Positions 15,442 through 22,285 of a stretch of 30,122 nucleotides of DNA are shown here, piece by piece; the first letter of the stretch is position 1; each line of letters opens with the position of its first letter. The stretch lies in contig DATLFP010000150.1 of NCBI GenBank assembly GCA_035540955.1, forward strand, positions 1 through 30,122. Direction: 5' to 3'. The notes below the pieces were generated by a model. The model worked only from the letters and a program-made list of their open reading frames with translations, made no database searches and was not told the origin of the DNA. The translations under genes were made by a program, and so were the position numbers. This DNA is from DATLFP01 sp035540955. GTDB lineage: Bacteria; Actinomycetota; Acidimicrobiia; Acidimicrobiales; CADCSY01.

Positions 15442-16338
15442 CTGGTGGTGGCGGGGATCGCCACGCTCTGGGGCTCGGTTGGCGTCGTCGTCCGCCAGGT
15501 CGACCTGCCGGCGGTCGCGCTGGTGTCGGCCCGGATCTGGCTGGCCGCCCCAGCGCTCGCGGTGTTCCTGCGGATCTCGGGACGGTCGTCGTCGTGGTCG
15601 TGGCGGCCGTCGTGGCTGCTGCTGCTCAACGGCGTGGTGCTCGCCGCCCACTGGGTGAGCTTCATCGCCGCCCTCCAGCGGGCACCCATCGGGACGGTGC
15701 TGCTCATCACCTACCTGGCGCCGGTGGGCATCGCCGCGCTGGCCCCGGTGTTCCTCGGCGAGGTCGTGCCGGTGCGCACCAAGGCCGCGCTGGCGGTGGC
15801 GGTCGCCGGGATCGCCCTCATCGCGGCACCGGCGCTGAGCGGCTCCTCGGGCGACGGGATCCTGCTCGCACTCGTGACCGGTGCCCTCTACGTCCCCCTG
15901 GCGCTGCTCAACAAGTCGCTCAGCACCACCATCGGCGGCGTGCCGCTCGCGCTGTGGCAGCTCCTCATCGCCGGCGTCGTCATCGCCCCGTTCGCGGTGG
16001 TGGCCGACTGGTCGGCGCCGGGGGGCGACTGGGCATGGCTGGCGGTCCTCGGGCTCGTCTACACGGCGTTCGCCTTCGCCAGCTATCTCGTCGCCCTTCA
16101 GCATCTGCCCGCCACCCGCGCCGCCGTGCTCCTCTACCTCGAGCCGGCGGCGGCGGTCGGCTTCGGGTGGCTGCTCCTCAGCGAGGACCCGACCGTGGGG
16201 ATGCTCCTCGGTGGCGCGATGGTGGTGGGTGCGGGGGCGCTGGTGGCCCGCACCCCGGTGGCCCCGGAGGTCCCGCCGGTGGTCATCGAACCCGACCCCA
16301 CGGCGGAAGCGAAGGGAGACAGCGGTGTTCCTGGGTGA
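15394..16338 (+). CDS. EamA/DMT-family permease
   Basis: 314 residues with about ten membrane segments in two EamA halves. The first includes IATLWGSVGVVVRQVDLPAV and GTVLLITYLAPVGIAALAPV; the second includes YTAFAFASYLVALQHLPATR and LLYLEPAAAVGFGWLLLSE, the typical EamA end. Members of this family export metabolites such as amino acids or drugs; the substrate is not predictable here. The C-terminus is a Pro/Glu-rich cytoplasmic tail. The start region is a 24-base tandem duplication, so GTG 15394 and GTG 15418 are both possible starts. The last 14 bases overlap the next gene. Confidence 0.88.
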   Translation: MRTERRAAVLTERRAALVVAGIATLWGSVGVVVRQVDLPAVALVSARIWLAAPALAVFLRISGRSSSWSWRPSWLLLLNGVVLAAHWVSFIAALQRAPIGTVLLITYLAPVGIAALAPVFLGEVVPVRTKAALAVAVAGIALIAAPALSGSSGDGILLALVTGALYVPLALLNKSLSTTIGGVPLALWQLLIAGVVIAPFAVVADWSAPGGDWAWLAVLGLVYTAFAFASYLVALQHLPATRAAVLLYLEPAAAVGFGWLLLSEDPTVGMLLGGAMVVGAGALVARTPVAPEVPPVVIEPDPTAEAKGDSGVPG

Positions 16339-16531
16339 CGACCTCCTCCCGCTGCTGGTCCTCGCGTTCGGGGCGGCGATGGCGGTCGGCAGCGGCCTGG
16401 CGCTGGTCCGACCCCCGCAGCAGCGCGAGGACGGCGACCTGGCTCGGCCCCCCCTGCTCCGCAGCGCGACGATGATCGCCGTGGGCGTGGTGGCCGCGGT
16501 GTGGGCGATCGCCAGCCTCGTCAGCGGCTGA
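16325..16531 (+). CDS. Small two-span membrane protein
   Basis: 68 residues with two hydrophobic segments: LLPLLVLAFGAAMAVGSGLAL (about 8-28, read in two parts as LLPLLVLAFG and AAMAVGSGLAL) and ATMIAVGVVAAVWAIASLV (about 49-67). A charged loop (RPPQQREDGDLARPP) joins them. GTG 16325 has GGGAG 6-10 bases upstream. It overlaps the end of the EamA gene, and its TGA overlaps the glycosyltransferase ATG (TGATG). I recognise no family. The tight overlap on both sides argues that it is real. Confidence 0.7.
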   Translation: MFLGDDLLPLLVLAFGAAMAVGSGLALVRPPQQREDGDLARPPLLRSATMIAVGVVAAVWAIASLVSG

Positions 16532-17445
16532 TGGCCCGCATCGCCTGCACCACCTGGGAGGGCGGGGGCAACGTGGCCGTGTTCCGCGCCCTCGCCGAGC
16601 AGCTGCGGGCGCGCGGCCACGAGGTGGGGATCCGCGTCGGGTGGGACGCGCCGGTCGATGTCGACGGCGACGTGCTGCTCGTCGACCACATGACCACCGT
16701 CGAAGGCCTGGAGGTGGCGCTGGCCAGCGGGAAGCCGGTGGCGGCGGTGGTGCACACCCTCTGGTCGTTCGCGGCCTCGCTCGAGGGGTCGTTCGCGCCG
16801 AGCGGCTACCTCGACGTGCTCGACCGCGTCGATCGAGCGCTCGTGTTCAGCATCCCCGAGATCGACCGTCCGGCGGCGGTGCCGGCCAACGTGCGCTGGG
16901 TGGGCCCGGCGCTCGAGCCCGAGGGGCCCGACAGCGGGTGGGCGCCGCCGCCCCGCTCCCTCGTCGTCGTCAGCCTCGGCACCACCGACATGGGCGAGGG
17001 CCCGGTGCTGCAACGGGTGCTCGACGCGCTCGAACCGCTCCCGGTCGACGTCGTCGCGACCGTCGGCGATCACCTCGACCCCTCGACGCTGCGGGTGCCG
17101 GCCAACGCCGAGATCCGGGGGTTCGTGCGGCACGCCGCCCTGCTGCCGCACGCCGACCTGTTCATCGGCCACGCCGGCCACGGCGGGATCATGGCCGCGC
17201 TCGCGTTCGGGGTGCCGATGGTGCTCGTGCCCCTCGACCGCGATCAGCCGCACAACGCGGCGCGCGTCGAGGCGGCAGGGGCGGGGCGCTCGGTCCCGAG
17301 GGACGCCGAGCCGGCGGCGATCCGGACGGCGATCGAGGCCGTGCGCACCGGGCTCCGCGAGCGAACCCGGGCGATCGAGCTCGCCAACGTGATCGCCGGC
17401 TACGTCGACGCCGCGGTCCACGAGGTCGAAGACCTCCTCCGGTGA
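16531..17445 (+). CDS. GT1-type (UGT/MGT) glycosyltransferase
   Basis: A 304-residue GT-B glycosyltransferase. The N-domain starts MARIACTTWEGGGNVAVFRA, with the usual Gly-rich acceptor loop. The C-domain has VVVSLGTTDMGEGP, HAALLPHADLFIGHAGHGG (G213 onward, H217) and GVPMVLVPLDRDQPHNAARV, the nucleotide-sugar binding region of macrolide- and flavonoid-type UGTs. It would transfer a sugar from a nucleotide donor to a small molecule or lipid; donor and acceptor are unknown. It is rather short for the family (usually about 380-420), missing part of the N-domain. Both ends overlap neighbouring genes, so it is translated with them. Confidence 0.88.
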   Translation: MARIACTTWEGGGNVAVFRALAEQLRARGHEVGIRVGWDAPVDVDGDVLLVDHMTTVEGLEVALASGKPVAAVVHTLWSFAASLEGSFAPSGYLDVLDRVDRALVFSIPEIDRPAAVPANVRWVGPALEPEGPDSGWAPPPRSLVVVSLGTTDMGEGPVLQRVLDALEPLPVDVVATVGDHLDPSTLRVPANAEIRGFVRHAALLPHADLFIGHAGHGGIMAALAFGVPMVLVPLDRDQPHNAARVEAAGAGRSVPRDAEPAAIRTAIEAVRTGLRERTRAIELANVIAGYVDAAVHEVEDLLR

Positions 17446-17984
17446 CCTCCTGGGACGGGGAGGGGTACCAGGAGCGGTTCGATCGGCTGGCGGCCGGCGG
17501 TGCGGACGTGCACGGCGAGGCCGATCTGGTGGCGGCGTACGCGCCCGGCTCCGTGCTCGACGCGGGATGCGGCACCGGCCGGGTGGCGATCGAGCTGGCC
17601 CGGCGGGGCATCGAGGTGGTGGGCGTCGACGTCGATCCCTCGATGCTCGCCACCGCCCGTCAGCGAGGTCCGGGGCTCGAGTGGATCGAGGCCGACCTCG
17701 CCACGCTCGACCTCGGCCGGACCTTCGACGTCGTGGTGATGGCGGGCAACGTGCTCGTGTTCACCGCTCCCGGCACGCACGCCGCGGTGGTGGCGGCGTG
17801 CGCCCGTCATGTCGGCGGTGTCCTCGTCGCCGGGTTCGAGCTGCGGGCCGGCGGTTACGATCTCGCGACGTATGACGCGCATGCCGCGGCCGCCGGCCTG
17901 GCGTTGGCGGAGCGGTGGTCGACCTGGGACCGCGAACCGTACGGGGGCGGCGGCTACGCGGTCTCCGTGCACCGGCCGACGTGA
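17442..17984 (+). CDS. Class I SAM-dependent methyltransferase
   Basis: A 180-residue methyltransferase. Motif I is VLDAGCGTGRVAIELARRG (residues 38-56), followed by VVGVDVDPSMLATAR and IEADLATLDLGRTFDVVVMAG, the standard SAM-binding fold. The C-terminal half is short and gives no clue to the acceptor. GTG 17442 overlaps the glycosyltransferase stop (GTGA). As the last gene of the EamA-2TM-GT1-methyltransferase chain, it may modify the same product as the glycosyltransferase, though this is inference. Confidence 0.88.
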   Translation: MTSWDGEGYQERFDRLAAGGADVHGEADLVAAYAPGSVLDAGCGTGRVAIELARRGIEVVGVDVDPSMLATARQRGPGLEWIEADLATLDLGRTFDVVVMAGNVLVFTAPGTHAAVVAACARHVGGVLVAGFELRAGGYDLATYDAHAAAAGLALAERWSTWDREPYGGGGYAVSVHRPT

Positions 17985-18003
17985 CCGCAGGGCCCGCCCT
18001 CGT

Positions 18004-18582
18004 GTGGTGGTGATCGTCGCCGCCGGGCTGCTCGCAGGCGCCTGCGGGGGCGACGGCTCGGCGGCCACCGACGCCACCGGCAGCACGACCACGTCGACGC
18101 GCGGCGACGCGACGACCACCTCGGCGGCGCCGACCCCGGCGCCGAGGCCGACCACGACCACCGCCGGGGATCGCGCCGCCGAGCCCTCCTCGACCACGGC
18201 GCCGCCGGCGACGACAGCGCCGACGACGGCGGCTCCGACGACGGCGGCCCCCACCACGGCGGCCCCCACCACGGCGCCGACGACGACGGCCGCACCAACC
18301 ACGACGACCACCACGACCGCGCCCGAGCCGGCGCGGGTGTCGGTGCGCACGACCGACTTCGCCTTCGTGCCCGCCTCGCTCTCGGCCCCGGCCGGCGCGA
18401 TCCGCTTCGATGCCGGAAACGACGACAGCGCCGCTCACACCTTCACCGTTCAGGGCACGAGCGTCGACATCCCGCTGCCGCCCGGTGGCAGCGGCACGGC
18501 CACCGCCACCCTGGCGGCCGGCGGCTACGACTTCCGGTGCCGGATCCATCCCGACATGACCGGCCGGCTCACGGTCTCCTGA
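18004..18582 (+). CDS. Cupredoxin-domain lipoprotein with Thr/Pro-rich linker
   Basis: About 192 residues. A short hydrophobic stretch leads to C14 in LLAGACGG, a slightly non-canonical lipobox with Ala at -3. Next is a Thr/Ala/Pro-rich linker (residues about 20-108) with four APTTA repeats. The C-terminal 84 residues form a cupredoxin: DFAFVPASLSAPAGAIRF, then H145 in AAHTF, and C179-R-I-H182-P-D-M185. These are the four type 1 copper ligands, so it probably binds copper and carries electrons outside the membrane. The start is uncertain: GTG 18004 leaves no positively charged n-region, while Arg-rich codons just upstream lack a start codon. It begins 19 bases after the methyltransferase gene. 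Confidence 0.8.
   Translation: MVVIVAAGLLAGACGGDGSAATDATGSTTTSTRGDATTTSAAPTPAPRPTTTTAGDRAAEPSSTTAPPATTAPTTAAPTTAAPTTAAPTTAPTTTAAPTTTTTTTAPEPARVSVRTTDFAFVPASLSAPAGAIRFDAGNDDSAAHTFTVQGTSVDIPLPPGGSGTATATLAAGGYDFRCRIHPDMTGRLTVS
18217..18276 (+). repeat. Four 15-base coding repeats (APTTA) in the lipoprotein linker
   Basis: Four in-frame 15-base units encode APTTA (residues 72-91). The last two DNA copies are nearly identical (GCCCCCACCACGGCG); the first two differ slightly. Copy number could vary between strains. Confidence 0.65.
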
Positions 18583-18619
18583 CCGCTCCGGCACGCGGCA
18601 CCGCGGGGACTGTCGCGCC

Positions 18620-18625
18620 TACCGT
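18620..18625 (+). promoter_or_regulatory. Likely leaderless -10 element of the molybdopterin oxidoreductase gene
   Basis: TACCGT ends 7 bases before GTG 18633, with no ribosome binding site between. The spacing equals that at 2543 and 26426. Confidence 0.45.
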
Positions 18626-18632
18626 CCGGGTC

Positions 18633-20720
18633 GTGCAGCTCAAGACGTTCTGCCGCGTGTGCGAGCCGTCGTGTGGGCTCGTGGCCGAGGTCGACGACGG
18701 GCGGGTTCTCGACCTGAAGCCCGACTTCGACCATCCGATCACCCAGGGATACGCGTGCCACAAGGGCATCGCCACCCTCGACATCAACCGCGATCCCGAT
18801 CGGCTGAGGGTCCCGCTCGAACGCGCCGCCGCCGGCGCCTGGGTCGAGCGGTCCTGGGACGCCGCCATGGCCGGGATCGCCGGGCGCCTCCGGGCGGTGA
18901 TCGACGCGCACGGCATCGAATCGGTGGCGATGTACACCGGCAACCCGCTGGCGTTCAACGCCCTCGGTCAGGCGGCCACCGGCGCCCTCGCGATGGGGCT
19001 GGGCCTGCGACGCACGTTCAGCAGCGGCACCCAGGACTGCGCCAACAAGTTCGTCGCCAGCCAGGCGGTGTTCGGCACCTCCACCGTGCATCCCATCCCC
19101 GACCTCGCCCACACCGACCTGTGCCTGATCATCGGCGGCAACCCCCGGGTGTCCCAGGCGAGCTTCTTCTCGGTCCCGAACGTCGTGCGAGAGCTGCGCC
19201 AGGCCCGGAGCCGGGGCGCCCGCATCGTGTTCGTGAACCCGCGGCGCATCGAGACGCCCGAGCGGGGTGTGGGCGAGACGGTCCAGATCAAGCCCGACAC
19301 CGACCTCTACCTCCTTGCCGCCCTCCTCACCGAGATCGATCGCCTCGGCGGCTTCGACCCGTCCGTCGTGGCCCGCCACGGCACCCGCGTCGACGAGCTG
19401 CGGGCGTTCGTGCACGCCTACGACGCCGAGCGGGTGGCGGCGGTCACCGGCGTCCCGGCCACCACCACCCGCGAGCTGGCCGCTGCGTGGGTGGCCGCGC
19501 CGGCGGCGTCGGTCTACGCGTCGACCGGGCTGAACATGGGTCGACAGGGCACCCTCGCCTACTGGCTCGTGCACATGCTCGCCTTCGTCACCGGCAACCT
19601 CGACCGGGAGGGCGGGAACCTCAAGTCCGACGGCTTCTACCCGAACGCGCGCGCCGGCGCCGGGGCCCCGGAGCAGATGTACGCCGACACGGAGTGGGGG
19701 GCGCTGCGGCGAGGGTCCTTGCCCGGCAACCTCATGGCCGACGCCATCCTCGACAGCGCCACCCCGGTGCGGGCGATGATCGTCGTGGCCGGCAACCCGG
19801 TCCTGTCGATCGGCGGCGGCGAGCGCCTGCGCAAGGCGCTCGAGCAGCTCGAGCTCCTCGTGTGCGTCGACCTCTACCGCAACGCCACCGGCGAGCTGGC
19901 CCACTACGTCCTGCCGGCCACCGACATGCTCGAGCGCGACGACCTGAACGTCGTCAACATCGGCCTGTCGTACCGGCCCTTCGCCCAGTACACGCCGGCC
20001 GTCGCCGAGCCGGCGGGTGAGCGCAAGCCCGAGTGGTGGATCTGCCACCGCCTCCTGCAGGAGCTGGGCCGGCCGTCGCTGCTCGACCAGGACGAGCCCG
20101 ACCTGTGGGGGAAGTGGCGGCACATGATGGCCAAGGGCAGCGGCCTCGATCTCGACGCGCTGCGGGCCGAGCCGCGGGTGGTGGCCCTGCCGGCGCCCGA
20201 GCCCGGCCGCTTCTACGAGGAGCAGGTGCAGACCGCCGATGGCCGGGTCGACTGCTGCCCGCCCGTGTTCGGGCCGGCGCTCGACCGCGCCCACGCCCTC
20301 TTCGCCGACCTGCTCGACGAGGCGCCGCGGCTGAAGCTCATCACCCGCCGCGACGCGTGGATGATGAACTCCTGGTTCCGCAACGTCGAGCGCATGGCAC
20401 GAGGCGGGCGCGACACGAACCCGCTCTACCTGCACCCCGACGACGCCGCGGCACGCGGGCTGGCCGACGGCGACCGCGCGCGGGCGTCGAACGAGCACGG
20501 CGAGCTCGAGGTCGTCGTGCGCTTCGATCCCGATCTGATGCCCGGCGTCGCGGCCATGGCCCACGGGTGGGGCAACCAGCGGACCACGGGCATGGCCGTG
20601 GCCCGCGCCCACCCCGGGGTGAACTGCAACGCCCTCCTGCCGAGCGGCGCCGGCAGCTTCGAGCCGCTGTCGAGCCAGGCGCACATGACCGGGGTGCCCG
20701 TCGACGTCGAGCCGGTGTAG
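18633..20720 (+). CDS. Molybdopterin-dependent oxidoreductase, DMSO reductase superfamily
   Basis: A 695-residue catalytic subunit. A [4Fe-4S] site opens the protein: CRVCEPSCG (C7, C10, C14) and GYACHKG (C42). Then come the molybdenum-cofactor domains, with IGGNPRVSQASF, VFVNPRRIETPE, AGNPVLSIGGGERLRKALEQ and ATDMLERDDLNVVN. C136 in TQDCANKFVASQAVFG is the likely Mo ligand, by analogy with Cys-type members such as Nap/Nas and Phs; this is inference. The end is a MopB-binding barrel (MNSWFRNVERM to GWGNQRTTGM). There is no Tat signal, so the enzyme is probably cytoplasmic. No small or membrane subunit gene is adjacent. The electron partner and substrate are unknown. Confidence 0.9.
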   Translation: MQLKTFCRVCEPSCGLVAEVDDGRVLDLKPDFDHPITQGYACHKGIATLDINRDPDRLRVPLERAAAGAWVERSWDAAMAGIAGRLRAVIDAHGIESVAMYTGNPLAFNALGQAATGALAMGLGLRRTFSSGTQDCANKFVASQAVFGTSTVHPIPDLAHTDLCLIIGGNPRVSQASFFSVPNVVRELRQARSRGARIVFVNPRRIETPERGVGETVQIKPDTDLYLLAALLTEIDRLGGFDPSVVARHGTRVDELRAFVHAYDAERVAAVTGVPATTTRELAAAWVAAPAASVYASTGLNMGRQGTLAYWLVHMLAFVTGNLDREGGNLKSDGFYPNARAGAGAPEQMYADTEWGALRRGSLPGNLMADAILDSATPVRAMIVVAGNPVLSIGGGERLRKALEQLELLVCVDLYRNATGELAHYVLPATDMLERDDLNVVNIGLSYRPFAQYTPAVAEPAGERKPEWWICHRLLQELGRPSLLDQDEPDLWGKWRHMMAKGSGLDLDALRAEPRVVALPAPEPGRFYEEQVQTADGRVDCCPPVFGPALDRAHALFADLLDEAPRLKLITRRDAWMMNSWFRNVERMARGGRDTNPLYLHPDDAAARGLADGDRARASNEHGELEVVVRFDPDLMPGVAAMAHGWGNQRTTGMAVARAHPGVNCNALLPSGAGSFEPLSSQAHMTGVPVDVEPV

Positions 20721-20733
20721 CCAGAGCGCAACA

Positions 20734-20745
20734 CGTTCGCGAACG
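20734..20745. promoter_or_regulatory. Palindrome CGTTCGCGAACG before the LysM gene
   Basis: A perfect 12-base palindrome 14 bases after the oxidoreductase stop and about 22 bases upstream of TACGGT (20767-20772), a possible -10 for the LysM gene. It could be an operator. No loop is available, so it is unlikely to be a terminator hairpin. Confidence 0.35.
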
Positions 20746-20797
20746 CCTCGCGATCACGCATCTCGCTACGGTTGCCAGCCGACAGGGGAGGCCCGAT

Positions 20798-21103
20798 GTG
20801 ACCAGGCCAGTGGCGGCGGTGGCAGCGAGCGCGGTGCTGCTCCTCGGTTCGTGCGGCGGCGACGACGACGACGCCGGAGCGACGACCACGACGTCGTCGA
20901 CGGCGCCGGTGGCGACCACGACGACCGAGGCGCCGGTCTCGACCTACACGGTGCAGGCGGGGGACACCCTGTTCGACATCGCCAACCGCTTCGGCACGAC
21001 CGTGGCGGCCATCGTCGAGGCGAACGGCCTGACCGACCCCGACCGGCTGTCCATCGGCCAGGTGCTCGAGCTCCCGACGACGACCTCGACGTCGACCCCC
21101 TGA
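20798..21103 (+). CDS. LysM-domain lipoprotein
   Basis: A 101-residue secreted lipoprotein. An n-region with one Arg is followed by a hydrophobic stretch and the lipobox LLLGSC (C19). A Thr-rich linker (about 28-47) then leads to one LysM domain (about 49-93), YTVQAGDTLFDIANRFGTTV to LSIGQVLEL, which binds peptidoglycan. There is no catalytic domain, so it probably tethers something to the wall or acts as a small structural protein. GTG 20798 has GGGGAGG 6-12 bases upstream. The adjacent ATG (20796) hits a stop at once and is excluded. Confidence 0.85.
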   Translation: MTRPVAAVAASAVLLLGSCGGDDDDAGATTTTSSTAPVATTTTEAPVSTYTVQAGDTLFDIANRFGTTVAAIVEANGLTDPDRLSIGQVLELPTTTSTSTP

Positions 21104-21169
21104 GGCCCTGCCCCGCGAACCTGATGGGGCCGGTGTGCCCGGGTTCACATGCGGCGTCGCTTGCATCCG

Positions 21170-21210
21170 ATACCCCCTAGGGGTATGGTGCGGATACCCC
21201 ATCCGGGTAT
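21170..21210. promoter_or_regulatory. Two CsoR-like copper operators
   Basis: ATACCCCCTAGGGGTAT (21170-21186) is a perfect 7-3-7 inverted repeat; ATACCCCATCCGGGTAT (21194-21210) is a second copy with one mismatch in its arms. Centres are 24 bases apart. This pattern, G/C tracts flanked by ATA/TAT, is that of CsoR-type Cu(I) repressor sites. They lie 33-73 bases before the CopZ-like gene, so the whole copper operon is probably copper-induced. No csoR gene is in the window. Confidence 0.8.
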
Positions 21211-21242
21211 GACGACCGCGACCACCAGGAGGCAGCGACCCG

Positions 21243-21452
21243 ATGACCAGCACGACCGCCACCTACACCGTCACCGGCATGACCTGCGGCCACTGCGTCC
21301 AGGCCGTCACCAGCGCCTTCACCGATCTCGGCGCGTCCGAGGTCGACGTCGAGCTGGAGACCGGGGCGGTGACCGTCACCAGCCCGGCGCCGCTCGACCC
21401 CGACGCGGTGGCGACGGCGATCGACGACGCCGGCTACACGCTCGCGCCGTGA
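21243..21452 (+). CDS. copZ: CopZ-like copper chaperone (HMA domain)
   Basis: A 69-residue HMA-domain protein with TGMTCGHC, Cu(I)-binding C15 and C18, in the ferredoxin-like fold expected. Such chaperones carry Cu(I) in the cytoplasm to ATPases like CopA, whose gene is two genes on. AGGAGG (21227-21232) lies 10 bases upstream of the ATG. Its stop overlaps the next GTG start. The operators at 21170-21210 control it. Confidence 0.93.
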   Translation: MTSTTATYTVTGMTCGHCVQAVTSAFTDLGASEVDVELETGAVTVTSPAPLDPDAVATAIDDAGYTLAP

Positions 21453-22285
21453 GCGTGAGCCGCCGGCTGGCGCTCTACGTGCTCGCGCTCGGTGCCGTCT
21501 TCGCCGCCACCCTCGGCGTGGGTCGGGCGGCCGGGCCGATCGGTCTGGCCAACGCCGAAGCCGATGCCGACCACGGGGCCATGGGCGCCAGCGCCGGCGG
21601 CGCCGGCCTGCCCGGCCTCGCGGTCGCCGAGGGCGGCTTCCGCCTGGTGCCCGCGACCGACATCGCCGCCCTCGGCACGGTGCGATACCAGTTCCGGATC
21701 GTCGACGCCGAGGGCGTCGTGTCGGACTTCGAGGTCGAGCACGAGAAGCCCATGCACGTCATCGTCGTGCGTCGCGACCTCACGCCGTTCGACCACCTGC
21801 ACCCGACGATGGACGGCGAGGGCACCTGGACCGTCGACCTCGACCTCGAGCTCCCCGGGCCGTACCGGGTCTTCGCCGACTTCGTCGTGGACGGCGAGCA
21901 GCACACGCTCGGCACCGATCTGCTGGTGGCCGGCGACTTCCGGCCCCACCCGCTGCCGGCCCCGGCCACCACGGTCGATGCCGGTGACGGCTATGCCGTC
22001 GAGCTGCACGACGTCGTCGTCGCCGGCGACGAGTCGGCGCTCCGCTTCACCGTGCGGCGTCACGGTGCGGTGGTCGAGGATCTCGAGCCGTACCTCGGCG
22101 CCGCCGGGCACCTCGTGGCCCTCCGGGCCGGCGACCTGGCCTACCTGCACGTCCACGCCGAACAGCACGACCTCGCGTTCGAGGCCGACTTCCCGACGCC
22201 GGGCCCGTACCGGCTGTTCCTGCAGTTCCAGCACGGTGGCCGCGTCCGCACCGCGGCCTTCACCGTCGACGCCGAGGAGGCGTGA
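21449..22285 (+). CDS. Membrane-anchored His-rich protein with internal duplication, copper operon
   Basis: 278 residues. A cytoplasmic SVSRR end and one hydrophobic segment (about 7-27) suggest an anchor or uncleaved signal with the rest outside. Two related modules follow: residues about 95-145, with EKPMHVIVVRRDLTPFDHLH and PGPYRVF; and about 210-260, with GHLVALRAGDLAYLHVHAEQ and PGPYRLF. Both have His-containing strands in the same places and the same PGPYR turn. Several His and Met (H98, M102, H103, H116, H118, H221, H234, H236, H240) could bind copper. I do not recognise a named family; the gene position between copZ and copA, with overlaps at both ends, ties it to copper handling. Confidence 0.8.
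   Translation: MSVSRRLALYVLALGAVFAATLGVGRAAGPIGLANAEADADHGAMGASAGGAGLPGLAVAEGGFRLVPATDIAALGTVRYQFRIVDAEGVVSDFEVEHEKPMHVIVVRRDLTPFDHLHPTMDGEGTWTVDLDLELPGPYRVFADFVVDGEQHTLGTDLLVAGDFRPHPLPAPATTVDAGDGYAVELHDVVVAGDESALRFTVRRHGAVVEDLEPYLGAAGHLVALRAGDLAYLHVHAEQHDLAFEADFPTPGPYRLFLQFQHGGRVRTAAFTVDAEEA

Noticed and set aside
9954..15710. A 1,918-residue minus-strand frame opposite rpsR to EamA genes
   Set aside because: It is a shadow of the high GC at third codon positions: Arg/Gly/Asp/His-rich, no domain, and opposite eight well-supported genes.
18217..18276. The APTTA repeats as a CRISPR-like array
   Set aside because: Units are 15 bases, contiguous with no spacers and in coding frame; they are a protein linker repeat.
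18525..20684. A 719-residue minus-strand frame opposite the molybdopterin oxidoreductase
   Set aside because: The plus strand has all the cofactor-binding motifs; the minus translation has none.
20734..20745. CGTTCGCGAACG as a terminator of the oxidoreductase gene
   Set aside because: A palindrome with no loop and no following T-run does not form a terminator hairpin; kept only as a possible operator.
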